From positions 1 through 44,747 of the forward strand of contig NZ_PKDG01000039.1 in NCBI RefSeq assembly GCF_002863005.1: DNA of 44,747 bases, written 5' to 3'. Source of the DNA: Pseudoxanthomonas sp. (GTDB taxonomy: Bacteria > Pseudomonadota > Gammaproteobacteria > Xanthomonadales > Xanthomonadaceae). Every line of letters begins with the position of its first letter. The stretch's first letter is position 1. The notes beneath the pieces were generated by a model. The model was not told the origin of the DNA. It saw only the letters and a list, made by a program, of their open reading frames with translations, and did not search any database. Positions 34,687 through 43,566 of this stretch are shown piece by piece. The position numbers were made by a program, and so were the translations under genes.

Positions 34687-36855
34687 TCAAGCCTGTGCCG
34701 GTGCGGCCAGGCGGTCGACCACGCCCTGCATGGCGCTGTAGAACGCGTCCTCGTCGCGGTGCATGCGCACGCGGCCCAGCTGCGCCATCACCACCAGCTC
34801 CTGCACCGACGCCACGCAGATGCGCGAACCCGAGCGGCTGACGAACATCATGCGGCGCGAGAAGGGGCTGATCCAGCTCAGACGGCCCGCCTGTACGCGA
34901 TGATCCTTGTCGACGAAGTCCAGCCAGCTGCCTTCGCGCAAGTGCTGGAAATAGTCCGTCATCACCGGGTCGAGATGCTCGAGCCCCTCGACCCACTCGT
35001 GGGTTTCCAGCAACCCGGGCAGCAATGGCGCCTGCACGACGGGCGCAGGCGGTTCGACGGCCGCCTCGGTGGCCGCAGCCTGCGGGGTCACCAGTGCATC
35101 GAACAGCCGCTCGCGCAAGATCGCGATGGCGGCCCGCGACTGCCCCGAGGCCATCCACATCGGTTGCAGCCAGTCCATCGCCGCATGCCAGCCGCGCACA
35201 TCGTCGCGGATGTGGGCATCGGCGACGGCCTGCAGCAGGCCATCCAGCATCATCGGGGCCGCCTTGGGCTTGCCCAGCCCCTCCATGCGCGCGGCATAGG
35301 CGGGCCAACTTTCCTTCAGCAGCCGCCGTATCGGGGCCGGGATGTCCTGCGGCTGCAGGCGGTCTTCGAGTTGCGAGGCGAACCGCGCGACCAGGTCCGC
35401 TTCCGCGTCCTTGGCCTGCTGTTCCGCCGCGAGCGCCTGCTCGACCTGTTCCGCCTCGCCACGATAGCGTGCGTAGAACGCGTTGAATTCCGCGCGCGCC
35501 AGGCGGAACACCGACTGGCTTTCGTCGAAATCCGCGACCAGTCGCTGCACCGTGTCCTTGACCTTCTCCAGCAACAGGCGCTGCGACTCGGTCTGCCCCG
35601 GATTGCCGTCACATGCCTCGACCAGGACGTTGAGCAGCCGGCGCGCGGGATGGGTCGCATGCAGGAACAGCTTGCGGTCCTGCAGCGCGACCTTGGTCAT
35701 CGGCGCCATCAGCCGGCCCAGAAGCTGGACCTGTTCGCTGGTCAGGTGGCTTTCCCGGAAGATCACTTCGAACAGCATGCCGACGAGGTCGACGACGTTC
35801 TCGTCCGCCTCGGAGATCGCCACGGCCTCGGGTGCGACGCCGAGCTGCGCGGCCTGCAGGAAGATCTGCTGCTTGAACGCCGCCTGCAGTCGGTCGGGAC
35901 GGGCGAGGATCTCCGCGTGCACCTCGGCGGGCGCGATCTGCAGCAGCGTCAGGGCGACGATGAGCTCACGCTGTGACAGCGAGGTGCGTTCAGCCGTGCG
36001 CGCGACGCCCTGGTTGCGGGCGCGCTGCAAGCGCGATTCTTCCAGCAACTGGTGGAGCGCGGGCGGCAGCGAGGCGGTCGCGTCCGGGCCGGTGGCCGCC
36101 TCGGCGTCACCGTGGTCCCAGGACACGAAGAAGCGCGTCATCCAGTCCGGTTCGCTGGTCGCCTCGTCGCCGGCGGACGGAATCGCCAGCGCCCGGCGCA
36201 TGCGAGGAGACGAGGTGTCCTGCGCCCCCAGCCTGCGGACCAGGCGCGCGTGCATGGATTCGTAGATGGGCCCGACCAGTTCCACGAGTTCGCGCTCGCA
36301 GCACTGCATGGCCAGCGCCCGCACGTTGCCGGGCAAGGCCGCGCGCGCGAATCCCTGGTAGGCGGCCATCGCGATGCGCGCCGGCGAATAGGGTCCCAGG
36401 CCGGGATCCAGCCGCACCCCCATGTCCAGCCAGGTCAGGTAGCCGTTCAGGCGCAACAGCTCGGACTGCCACTCGCGCGCGATCACCTCCGCGAGATGTT
36501 CGGTGGCCAGGCGGACATCCAGTTCGTCCTCCTCCACCAGGCCCAGGCTGGCGCCGGTCTTCTCCGTGCCGAACTGCGCCGGTGCCTGATCGCCCGTCGC
36601 CGCTGCCTGCCATGCCGCGTCGAGGTCCTCGCGGAATCCGCGCAGGATGGCCTCGCGCCGTTCACGCAGCGCCAGCAGGCCGTCGAGATAGGGGCCACGG
36701 TCCACCTCGCTCTGTTCCAGGCGATCCAGCATCGGCTGGCGCAGGCCGTCCACCACATCGGCGAACGCGGCCTGCAGCGGCGGCTGCATCGCGTCGCGCA
36801 GCAGCTCGACGAGCTGGTGGCCGGAGGTGGGAAGGGGCGGTGGCGTGGCGGGCAT
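34687..36855 (-). CDS. DUF1631 protein, copy 2
   Basis: This protein of about 722 aa has the same architecture as copy 1 and shares blocks such as THPARRLLNVLVEACDGN, GSWLDFVDKDHRVQAG and EDAFYSAMQGVVDRL. The ATG at 36855 (MPATPPPLPTSGHQLVELL) aligns with the start of copy 1, but an in-frame ATG at 36954 would add 33 residues; neither has a clear ribosome-binding site. The two genes probably arose by tandem duplication and are now strongly diverged. The 188-bp gap between them holds no recognisable element. Confidence 0.88.
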   Translation of the reverse strand: MPATPPPLPTSGHQLVELLRDAMQPPLQAAFADVVDGLRQPMLDRLEQSEVDRGPYLDGLLALRERREAILRGFREDLDAAWQAAATGDQAPAQFGTEKTGASLGLVEEDELDVRLATEHLAEVIAREWQSELLRLNGYLTWLDMGVRLDPGLGPYSPARIAMAAYQGFARAALPGNVRALAMQCCERELVELVGPIYESMHARLVRRLGAQDTSSPRMRRALAIPSAGDEATSEPDWMTRFFVSWDHGDAEAATGPDATASLPPALHQLLEESRLQRARNQGVARTAERTSLSQRELIVALTLLQIAPAEVHAEILARPDRLQAAFKQQIFLQAAQLGVAPEAVAISEADENVVDLVGMLFEVIFRESHLTSEQVQLLGRLMAPMTKVALQDRKLFLHATHPARRLLNVLVEACDGNPGQTESQRLLLEKVKDTVQRLVADFDESQSVFRLARAEFNAFYARYRGEAEQVEQALAAEQQAKDAEADLVARFASQLEDRLQPQDIPAPIRRLLKESWPAYAARMEGLGKPKAAPMMLDGLLQAVADAHIRDDVRGWHAAMDWLQPMWMASGQSRAAIAILRERLFDALVTPQAAATEAAVEPPAPVVQAPLLPGLLETHEWVEGLEHLDPVMTDYFQHLREGSWLDFVDKDHRVQAGRLSWISPFSRRMMFVSRSGSRICVASVQELVVMAQLGRVRMHRDEDAFYSAMQGVVDRLAAPAQA

Positions 36856-36981
36856 TGCGTCGTTCGGTCGGCCAGGTTGTCCGCTGCGACCCGTCCTGCA
36901 GTGAGGAGCCGTGCGTGGCGCGGACCGTGGTGCATCCGCTGCGATTAAACTCATGCACCGCTAATGTGCACTGAATCCCAC

Positions 36982-36987
36982 TATAAG
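36982..36987 (+). promoter_or_regulatory. possible -10 element of a leaderless nitroreductase mRNA
   Basis: TATAAG ends 8 nt before the ATG at 36996. If used, transcription would begin at about the A of the start codon, giving a leaderless mRNA. Leaderless transcripts are known in Xanthomonas. The -35 region 17 nt upstream is poor, so confidence is low. No ribosome-binding site precedes the ATG, which is consistent with the idea. Confidence 0.35.
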
Positions 36988-36995
36988 GCGCCTCG

Positions 36996-37577
36996 ATGCT
37001 CACTGAAAGTCTGTTGCAGGGATTGGACGCGCGACGCTCCGTACCTTCCAAGCAATTGGGCGAACCCGGCCCGGACCGTGCGACCCTGCTCCGCATGCTG
37101 GCCTCCGCGGTCCGCGTCCCCGACCACGGCAAGCTGGTGCCGTTCCGCTTCATCCATCTTCACGGCGATGCGCGCCATGCACTGGGCGATGCGCTGGCGG
37201 CGCGCACCCGTGCGCTGGACCCCGGTGCGCCCGATGCGGCGGTGGAGAAGGACCGCAGTCGTTTTTCCAGCGCCCCGGACATCGTCACCGTCGTCGCGCG
37301 CCTCACGCCCGACCACAAGGTGCCCGAGCAGGAACAACTGCTGACGGCCGGCAGCGTCTGCTTCGCCCTGCTGCAGGCCGCGCAGGCGTTCGGCTTCGGC
37401 GCGCAATGGCTGACCGGATGGATGGCCTATGACGCGCACGTGGCGCAGCGGCTGGGGCTCGTGCAGGACGAGAGGATCGTGGGCTTCATCCACATCGGCA
37501 CGCCGCGGCTGCTGGCGCCCGAGCGGGAGCGGCCGGACCCCGCCGCGCTGTTGACCGTCTGGAATCCCGATGCCTGA
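36996..37577 (+). CDS. nitroreductase-family protein (YdjA-like)
   Basis: This 193-aa FMN-dependent oxidoreductase fold shows the phosphate-binding start LDARRSVPSKQL, AVRVPDHGKLVPFRFI (the short-nitroreductase signature), and a C-terminal FGFGAQWLTGWMAYD block. IVGFIHIGTP completes it. The compact size resembles the YdjA subgroup. The substrate is unknown. The 3' end overlaps the exonuclease gene by 8 nt, so the two are co-translated. It diverges from DUF1631 copy 2. Confidence 0.9.
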   Translation: MLTESLLQGLDARRSVPSKQLGEPGPDRATLLRMLASAVRVPDHGKLVPFRFIHLHGDARHALGDALAARTRALDPGAPDAAVEKDRSRFSSAPDIVTVVARLTPDHKVPEQEQLLTAGSVCFALLQAAQAFGFGAQWLTGWMAYDAHVAQRLGLVQDERIVGFIHIGTPRLLAPERERPDPAALLTVWNPDA

Positions 37578-38490
37578 TCCGTCGCACCCGCGCCCGCTGT
37601 ACCTGGTGGATGCGAGCCTGTACGTGTTCCGCGCCTGGCATTCGATGCCGGATGAGTTCCAGGACGCCGACGGCTGGCCGACGAATGCCGTGCACGGGTT
37701 CGCGCGCTTCCTGCTCGAGCTGCTGGAGAAAGAGCGGCCCGCGCACATCGCCGTCGCCTTCGACGAAGCCCTCGACAGCTGCTTCCGCAACCGGCTGTAC
37801 CCCGCCTACAAGGCCAACCGCGACCCTGCACCGGAAGAACTGCGGCGCCAGTTCACCCACTGCAAGGCACTGTGCGCCGCGCTGGGCCTCAGCGTGCTGG
37901 CGCATGGCGAGTACGAGGCGGACGACCTGATCGGCAGTGCGCTCCACGAAGCGCGGCCACGGGGATTCCGCGGCGTCATCGTGTCCGCCGACAAGGATCT
38001 GTCGCAGTTGTTGCAGGAACACGACGAGCAGTGGGACTTCGCGCGCGGGCAGCGCTGGGGCGCCGCCGGCGTGAAGGCGCGCCATGGCGTGGAGGCGCGG
38101 CAGATCGCCGACTACCTGGCGCTGACGGGCGATGCGGTGGACAACATTCCCGGCGTCACCGGTATCGGCGCCAAGTCGGCCGCGGTACTGCTGGCGCATT
38201 TCGGCGACCTCGACACCCTGCTCGCGCGGATGGACGAGGTCGCGTTCCTGCGCCTGCGCGGTGCCGCCACGCTGGCCGTGCGGCTGCGCGAGCAACGCGA
38301 GCACGCGCTGCTGTGGCGGCAGCTCACGACCATCGCGCTGGATGCGCCGCTGGGCGACATCGGCGCGGGCCATGCGCGCGGCCAGGCGGACGGCGACATG
38401 CTGGCCGGACTGTCCGATGCCTTGCGCTTCGGCCCGATGACGCGACGCCGCCTGCGCGTGGCGGCAGGACTGGAACCGCCGGCGTACTGA
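37570..38490 (+). CDS. stand-alone 5'-3' exonuclease (PolA N-domain type)
   Basis: This 306-aa nuclease is homologous to the 5' nuclease domain of DNA polymerase I. Acidic metal ligands lie in YLVDASLYVFRAW, VAFDEALDSCFR, YEADDLIGS and SADKDLSQLL. The helix-3-turn-helix DNA-binding element is GDAVDNIPGVTGIGAKSAA. The Lys/Arg-rich arch contains NRLYPAYKANRDPAPEEL. It may act in RNA-primer or flap removal. It overlaps the nitroreductase gene by 8 nt. Confidence 0.93.
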   Translation: MPDPSHPRPLYLVDASLYVFRAWHSMPDEFQDADGWPTNAVHGFARFLLELLEKERPAHIAVAFDEALDSCFRNRLYPAYKANRDPAPEELRRQFTHCKALCAALGLSVLAHGEYEADDLIGSALHEARPRGFRGVIVSADKDLSQLLQEHDEQWDFARGQRWGAAGVKARHGVEARQIADYLALTGDAVDNIPGVTGIGAKSAAVLLAHFGDLDTLLARMDEVAFLRLRGAATLAVRLREQREHALLWRQLTTIALDAPLGDIGAGHARGQADGDMLAGLSDALRFGPMTRRRLRVAAGLEPPAY

Positions 38491-38530
38491 CCGTCTGTCA
38501 AACGTCATCGGCAACCGATAGCATCGCCGC

Positions 38531-39097
38531 ATGGACAAACGCGACGACGACAAGCGAAAGGTGCCCGCCAGCGTGGTCTGGCAGGGCAAGTACCAGCGCA
38601 TGATGGTGCGCGGCACCTGGGAATACGTGGAGCGCGCGCACGCAGGCGGACTGGCGGCCATCATCATCGCGGTGACACCGGACGACGAAGTGCTGTTCGT
38701 CGAACAGTTCCGCGTGCCGCTGCAGGCGCGCACGATCGAGATGCCGGCCGGCCTGGTCGGCGACATCCACGCCGGCGAGTCGATCGAGGTGTCCGCGGTG
38801 CGCGAGCTGGAGGAAGAAACCGGCTGGACCGCCGACCATGCGGAGGTGCTGATGATCGGCCCCACCTCGTCGGGCAGCAGCAGCGAGCGGATCGCCTTCG
38901 TGCGTGCCACCGGCCTTCGCAGGGTCGGCGAAGGTGGCGGCGATGGCGACGAAGACATCACGGTGCACGCCATCCCGCGCGTGCGGGCAGCCGCCTGGCT
39001 GGCGCAGAAGATCGGCGAGGGCTATGAACTCGACGCCAAGCTCTGGGCCGGCCTGTGGATGATCGACCACACCCTCGACGGCACGCCGCGCAGCTGA
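38531..39097 (+). CDS. Nudix hydrolase (ADP-ribose pyrophosphatase-like)
   Basis: This 188-aa protein has a canonical Nudix box around residues 75-97: G-x5-E-x7-REUxEExGU, seen as GDIHAGESIEV and RELEEETGW. The preceding VEQFRVPLQARTIEMPAGLVG is typical of the NudF/ADP-ribose pyrophosphatase subgroup. The late GPTSSGSSSERIAFVRA is the substrate-specific region. The exact substrate is not proven. No strong ribosome-binding site precedes the ATG at 38531, 40 nt after the exonuclease. Confidence 0.92.
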   Translation: MDKRDDDKRKVPASVVWQGKYQRMMVRGTWEYVERAHAGGLAAIIIAVTPDDEVLFVEQFRVPLQARTIEMPAGLVGDIHAGESIEVSAVRELEEETGWTADHAEVLMIGPTSSGSSSERIAFVRATGLRRVGEGGGDGDEDITVHAIPRVRAAAWLAQKIGEGYELDAKLWAGLWMIDHTLDGTPRS

Positions 39098-39100
39098 CCG

Positions 39101-39529
39101 CTACGTCGCGTTGACGCCGTATCCCGCCAGGCGCCAGATGCCGCTTTCCTCGCGGCGCAGCGTGATGACTTCGCGATGCGGCGTTCCACGTCCGCCGAAC
39201 GACACCGCGAATTCCAGCATCGCGTACGTCCCCGGCAACTGGTCGGCGCGCGTGGCGGGCCGACCCACTCGCACCGCTGTCCAGCGGCGCCCGGTGCCGC
39301 GACCGAGCACGTCGTGCCGGTGCGCCAGCGAATGGATGAAGGCATCGCGCGGCATCGAGTGCCGGATCGCATCCGACGCCGCGTCCCACAGCACGCCGTG
39401 ATGACCCTGTTCGATCGCCTGGATGAAACGCATCGCCGCCATGCCCAGCCGCGGGATGTCGACATCCTCCAGCCCGATCCTGCCCTCGCCCGCCTGCCCT
39501 GCTTCCACCATCGCCCTGCACGTCCGCAT
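39101..39529 (-). CDS. DUF4019-like protein
   Basis: The 142-aa product from the ATG at 39529 has the DUF4019 layout. A helical segment (MRFIQAIEQGHHGVLWDAAS), an RHDVLGRGTGRRW turn, a central LPGTYAMLEFAVSF strand and a final VITLRREESGIWRLAGYG hairpin are visible. No signal peptide is visible, although exported relatives exist. A slightly longer form from 39565 cannot be excluded. It converges on the Nudix gene (3-nt gap). Confidence 0.65.
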   Translation of the reverse strand: MRTCRAMVEAGQAGEGRIGLEDVDIPRLGMAAMRFIQAIEQGHHGVLWDAASDAIRHSMPRDAFIHSLAHRHDVLGRGTGRRWTAVRVGRPATRADQLPGTYAMLEFAVSFGGRGTPHREVITLRREESGIWRLAGYGVNAT

Positions 39530-39634
39530 CGTCTGGTCGCCGCCACGCGACCGGCCGCGAGGCACCCCTCCGTCTCGTTCGCAGGTGGATGCGGCGACCG
39601 GACAGCCTGCGTGCAGCCCTGAGGGGCCGTCGCT

Positions 39635-40534
39635 CTAGGCTCCGGCGAGATGCTTGCGGAAGAACGCCAGCGTCCGTTGCCAGGAGAGTTCGGCGGCCGC
39701 GGCGTCGTAGCGCGGCGTGGTGTCGTTGTGGAACCCGTGGTTCACGCCGGGATACATGTGCGCCGTGTACGCGACGCCGGCGTCCTTGAGCTGCTGTTCG
39801 TACGTAGGCCACCCCGCGTTGACGCGCGTATCCAGCTCGGCAAACTGCAGCAGCAGCGGCGCGCGGATGCGCGATGCTTCCTCCGCCGACGGCTGGCCGC
39901 CGTAGTACGGTACGCCGGCATCGACGAGCTCCGGCAGGCGCGCGGCCAGCACGTTGGTCACCAGCCCGCCGAAGCAGAAACCGACCACGCCGAGCTTCCC
40001 GTTGCCGCGCGGCAGCGCCTGCGCGAAGCGCGCGGCGGCTTCGAGATCGGCCATGACCTTCGCGCGGTCCAGCGTGGCCTGCAACTCACGACCCTTGTCG
40101 TCATTGCCGGGATACCCGCCCAGCGGATACAGGGCGTCCGGCGCGAACGCGATGAAACCGGCCACGGCAAGACGACGCGCGACATCCTCGATGTACCGAT
40201 TCAGTCCGCGGTTCTCGTGCACCACCAGCACGACCGGATACGGTCCCGGCTCGCGCGGCATCGCCAGCAAGCCGCGTCCTTCGCCATGGCCCTGCGGTGC
40301 CGGGAACGTGCGGTAGACCGTGGTGATGCGCGGATCGTCCGCGGCCACCTGCTCAGCGAACGCGTACTGCGGCGCCAACGCCGCGAGCAACGCGGCTGCC
40401 GTCGTACCGCCGACGGCGAACCGGGCCGCACCCGACAGGAAGCCGCGCCGGTCGATCCGGCCGTGGACGTAATCGTCGTACAGGTCCAGCAGGCGCTGGT
40501 CGAAGGCGGAAGCGGTGGCGCGCGACGAATCCAT
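39635..40534 (-). CDS. exported dienelactone hydrolase-family protein
   Basis: This 299-aa alpha/beta hydrolase has a probable Tat signal around residues 27-60, where DRRGFLSGAARFAVGG is followed by a hydrophobic stretch ending in AFA. Catalytic residues are the Cys in GFCFGG, the Asp in FAELDTRVN and the His in GVNHGFHND. The oxyanion or loop segment is VVHENRGLNRYIEDVARR. GGAGAGAAG lies just before the ATG. The substrate is unknown; there are no aromatic-degradation genes nearby. Confidence 0.92.
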   Translation of the reverse strand: MDSSRATASAFDQRLLDLYDDYVHGRIDRRGFLSGAARFAVGGTTAAALLAALAPQYAFAEQVAADDPRITTVYRTFPAPQGHGEGRGLLAMPREPGPYPVVLVVHENRGLNRYIEDVARRLAVAGFIAFAPDALYPLGGYPGNDDKGRELQATLDRAKVMADLEAAARFAQALPRGNGKLGVVGFCFGGLVTNVLAARLPELVDAGVPYYGGQPSAEEASRIRAPLLLQFAELDTRVNAGWPTYEQQLKDAGVAYTAHMYPGVNHGFHNDTTPRYDAAAAELSWQRTLAFFRKHLAGA

Positions 40535-40563
40535 GAGCTTCTCTCCGGTGCGGCGGTGGCCCG

Positions 40564-41505
40564 TCAGGCGAAGGCGTCCGTCGCGCGCACCAGCGCGTCG
40601 ACGTTCTCGGCCTCGAACGCGGAATGACCAGACGCCGGCGTGATCTCGAGCCTCGCCTTCGGCCAGGCCTTGTGCAGGTCCCACGCGTTGGCGACCGGGC
40701 AGACCACGTCATAGCGGCCATGCACGATCACGCCCGGGATGTCGGCGATGCGCGAGGCATCGCGCAGCAACTGGTCTTCGACCTCGAAGAAGCCGCCGTT
40801 GACGAAGTAGTGGTTCTCGATGCGCGCGAACGCGAGCGCGAACTCCGGCTCTTCGTGGCCGCTGACGAAATCCGCGTCGACGTGCAGGAAACTGGTCGCG
40901 CCTTCCCACACGCTCCACGCCTTCGCCGCCGCCAGGCGCGTGGCCTTGTCGTCGGAGGTCAGTCGGCGATGGAACGCCGAGATCAGGTCGTGGCGTTCGA
41001 CCGGCGGGATCGCGGTGACGTAGTGTTCCCACGCATCCGGGAACAGACGGCTCGCGCCTTCCTGGTAGAACCATTCCAGCTCCCACCGCCGCAGCATGAA
41101 GATGCCGCGCAGCACCAGCTCGGTCACGCGCTGCGGGTGCGCTTCGGCGTAAGCCAGCGCCAGCGTCGAACCCCAGCTGCCGCCGAACACCTGCCAGCGC
41201 TCGATGCCGAGCTTTTCGCGCAGTTTCTCGATGTCGGCCACGAGGTCCCAGGTGGTGTTGTCCACCAGGTCCGCATGCGGCGTGGAGCGACCGGAGCCGC
41301 GCTGGTCGAACAGCACGATGCGGTACTTCGCGGGATCGTGGAAGCGGCGCATCTTCGGGCTGCAGCCCGCGCCCGGGCCGCCGTGCAGCAGCACCACGGG
41401 CTTGCCCTGCGGGTTGCCGCACTGCTCGTAGTACAGCTCATGGCGGTCATCGACCTTCAGCGTGCCAGTGTCGAAGGGTTCGATATCGGGGTACAGCGTG
41501 CGCAT
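40564..41505 (-). CDS. pip: prolyl aminopeptidase
   Basis: This 313-aa S33 alpha/beta hydrolase releases N-terminal Pro. Visible features are the oxyanion loop HGGPGAG, the nucleophile elbow GGSWGST, the catalytic Asp in HGRYDVVCP and the catalytic His in SGHSAFE. LFDQRGSGRSTPHA is the family signature. Normal length, and the start MRTLYPDIEPF matches the family. It lies between prmC and the dienelactone hydrolase gene on the same strand, with short gaps (about 30 nt). Confidence 0.96.
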   Translation of the reverse strand: MRTLYPDIEPFDTGTLKVDDRHELYYEQCGNPQGKPVVLLHGGPGAGCSPKMRRFHDPAKYRIVLFDQRGSGRSTPHADLVDNTTWDLVADIEKLREKLGIERWQVFGGSWGSTLALAYAEAHPQRVTELVLRGIFMLRRWELEWFYQEGASRLFPDAWEHYVTAIPPVERHDLISAFHRRLTSDDKATRLAAAKAWSVWEGATSFLHVDADFVSGHEEPEFALAFARIENHYFVNGGFFEVEDQLLRDASRIADIPGVIVHGRYDVVCPVANAWDLHKAWPKARLEITPASGHSAFEAENVDALVRATDAFA

Positions 41506-41535
41506 GGGCAGCCCGTCCTGGAGGAAAGCGACAGT

Positions 41536-42405
41536 CTAGCGGCTCGCGTCCTGCGCTTCCGTGACGCGCCCAAGGGTCACGCGGTCCCGCTGCTCCAGGT
41601 CCGTCTCCGTGGCCACGTCGACGAAGCCTGCGGCGGTCATGAGCGCGCGGGTCGCCGTGGCCTGGTCCCAGCCATGCTCCAGCAGCAACCAGCCGCCGGG
41701 CATGAGATGCGTCGATGCGTCGCCCACGATCTCGCGGATCGCCTCCAGCCCGTCTGCGCCGGAGGACAAGGCCGTCGGCGGCTCGAAGCGCAGGTCGCCC
41801 TGCACCAGGTGCGCGTCGCCGTCGGCGATGTAGGGCGGATTGCTCGCGACCAGATGGAAGCGTTCGCCCTGCAGCGGTGCCCACCAACTGCCGTGGCGGA
41901 ATTCGACGTTGGCGACGGCGTTCGACACGCCGTTCGCGCGTGCGACGGCAAGCGCGTCTGCGCTGACATCGGTTGCCACCACCCGCGCCTGCGGTCGCTC
42001 ACTCGCCAGCGACAGCGCGATCGCACCGGTGCCGGTGCCGAGGTCGGCGATGCGCAACGGCCTGTCCGCCGGCAGGCGCTCCAGCGCCAGCTCGACCAGG
42101 CGCTCGGTTTCCGGGCGCGGGATCAAGGTGGCAGGCGACACCTGCAGGTCGAGCGTCCAGAAACCGCGATGCCCGACCAGGTAAGCCACCGGCTCGCCGG
42201 CGATCCGGCGCGCCAGCAGCGCCTCGAACGCCGCAACCTCCGCGTCCGCCAGCGCGGCATCGCCATGCGCGAACAGCCAGGCGCGGTCGCGGCCGATCAC
42301 GTGCAGCAGCAATTGCTCGGCTTCGTGCCGGGCGTCCGGGCCGGCCAGTCGGCTCGCGGCGGCGCGCAGGGCGTGGTCGAGACGGAGGGAGGCGGGAGCG
42401 GACAT
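41536..42405 (-). CDS. prmC: release factor glutamine methyltransferase
   Basis: This 289-aa SAM-dependent enzyme methylates the Gln of the GGQ motif in RF1 and RF2. The SAM loop [14 protein letters not shown] lies around residues 120-133, and the NPPY catalytic motif in [26 protein letters not shown] is the PrmC signature. The ATG at 42405 ([10 protein letters not shown]) is preferred, though an ATG at 42414 is possible; neither has a clear ribosome-binding site. Its substrate gene prfA is far away in this window. Confidence 0.95.
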   Translation of the reverse strand: MSAPASLRLDHALRAAASRLAGPDARHEAEQLLLHVIGRDRAWLFAHGDAALADAEVAAFEALLARRIAGEPVAYLVGHRGFWTLDLQVSPATLIPRPETERLVELALERLPADRPLRIADLGTGTGAIALSLASERPQARVVATDVSADALAVARANGVSNAVANVEFRHGSWWAPLQGERFHLVASNPPYIADGDAHLVQGDLRFEPPTALSSGADGLEAIREIVGDASTHLMPGGWLLLEHGWDQATATRALMTAAGFVDVATETDLEQRDRVTLGRVTEAQDASR

Positions 42406-42458
42406 GGCACGCATGGTACCGGGCGGCGGTACCCCACACGCCTGCGCATCGCCGCGAC

Positions 42459-42473
42459 GCACCATCATGGTGC
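42459..42473. promoter_or_regulatory. palindrome resembling an NtrC site
   Basis: GCACCATCATGGTGC is a near-perfect dyad: 7-bp arms with a central C. It matches 10 of 12 fixed bases of the NtrC consensus TGCACC-N5-GGTGCA. It is 54 nt upstream of prmC and about 294 nt upstream of ahpC. No sigma-54 promoter was found beside it, so regulation by NtrC is doubtful. The remaining stretch 42478-42655 holds no gene or recognised signal. Confidence 0.3.
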
Positions 42474-42655
42474 TCAATGGCGTATGGAGCGCTCGGTGCT
42501 TCTAGCAGTGCCGGCAATGGCCTCGTTCGGACGTGTGCCGGCAAGAGAGCTCTTAAGACGTCCTGATCCAGTCAGATCGCCATCAATATAAGTAACTGAA
42601 AAATTTGATTTTTTGTTCAGATCTCGTTGAAAGCATGTGCCGACCCCACCTATTG

Positions 42656-42692
42656 ATAGCCAAAAACTATCTATTCAATTCCATCAATCGAT
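42656..42692 (+). promoter_or_regulatory. OxyR-type binding site upstream of ahpC
   Basis: Four tetrads occur at exact OxyR spacing: ATAG (42656), N7, CTAT (42667), N7, ATTC (42678), N7, CGAT (42689). The first two are perfect and the last two keep two or three consensus bases. The site lies 75-111 nt before the ahpC ATG in A+T-rich DNA. OxyR control of ahpC is well established in Xanthomonas; here it is inferred from the motif. Confidence 0.7.
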
Positions 42693-42766
42693 TTGAGATA
42701 TCAATAGTCGCTGCCTACCATGGCGCCATCGCTTCACCACACCCACTCCACTCACGAGGATCTTCC

Positions 42767-43330
42767 ATGTCCCTGATCAACACCGCGGTCCAGCCGTTCA
42801 AGACCACCGCCTTCCACAACGGCGAATTCGTCGAAGTCACCGATGGCACCCTGAAGGGCAAGTGGTCGGTCCTGATCTTCATGCCGGCCGCCTTCACCTT
42901 CAATTGCCCGACCGAAGTGGAAGACGCCGCCGCCAACTACGCCGAGTTCCAGAAGGCCGGCGCCGAGGTCTACATCGTCACCACCGACACGCACTTCTCG
43001 CACAAGGTGTGGCACGAAACCTCCCCGGCAGTGGGCAAGGCCCAGTTCCCGCTGGTCGGCGACCCGACCCACCAGCTGACCCGTGCCTTCGGCGTGCACA
43101 TCGAAGAAGAAGGCCTGGCCCTGCGTGGCACCTTCGTCATCAACCCGGAAGGCGTCATCAAGACCGCCGAGATTCACAGCAACGAAATCGCCCGCGACGT
43201 GTCGGAAACCCTGCGCAAGCTGAAGGCCGCGCAGTTCACCGCCGCCAACCCCGGCCAGGTCTGCCCGGCCAAGTGGAAGGAAGGCGCCAAGACCATCGCC
43301 CCGTCGCTGGACCTGGTCGGCAAGATCTAA
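42767..43330 (+). CDS. ahpC: alkyl hydroperoxide reductase subunit C (peroxiredoxin)
   Basis: This 187-aa typical 2-Cys peroxiredoxin has the peroxidatic Cys47 in FTFNCPTE (most relatives have FTFVCPTE) and the resolving Cys166 in [20 protein letters not shown] and [11 protein letters not shown] are family blocks. It reduces hydrogen peroxide and organic peroxides using AhpF. GAGGA lies 7-8 nt before the ATG at 42767; the longer frame upstream is non-coding. Preceded by an OxyR-type site and followed 236 nt later by ahpF. Confidence 0.97.
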   Translation: MSLINTAVQPFKTTAFHNGEFVEVTDGTLKGKWSVLIFMPAAFTFNCPTEVEDAAANYAEFQKAGAEVYIVTTDTHFSHKVWHETSPAVGKAQFPLVGDPTHQLTRAFGVHIEEEGLALRGTFVINPEGVIKTAEIHSNEIARDVSETLRKLKAAQFTAANPGQVCPAKWKEGAKTIAPSLDLVGKI

Positions 43331-43401
43331 GCCTCGCCGCAGCACCGGCGCATCCCAGCGCGGATGCGCCATTGCAGTACCGCGTCATCCGCTTCCTGCC
43401 A

Positions 43402-43424
43402 CCTCCGGGCCACGCGCCCGGAGG
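43402..43424 (+). other. hairpin between ahpC and ahpF
   Basis: Arms CCTCCGGGC and GCCCGGAGG (9 bp) enclose CACGC. There is no U-run, so it is unlikely to be a strong terminator. It could reduce read-through or protect the ahpC message, giving more AhpC than AhpF (inference). Confidence 0.5.
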
Positions 43425-43566
43425 TCGGTCTCCCCGACGGACGTTTGCAGCAGCGGCATGTGCCGCTTGCCGGTTCCCCTCCCTGGCCGGCTCCCTCCCC
43501 CGGCGCATGCCGCTCCTGCAAACGCCTGACCTCACTTCCCCCTATTCCTCCACGGAGACGTTCGCC

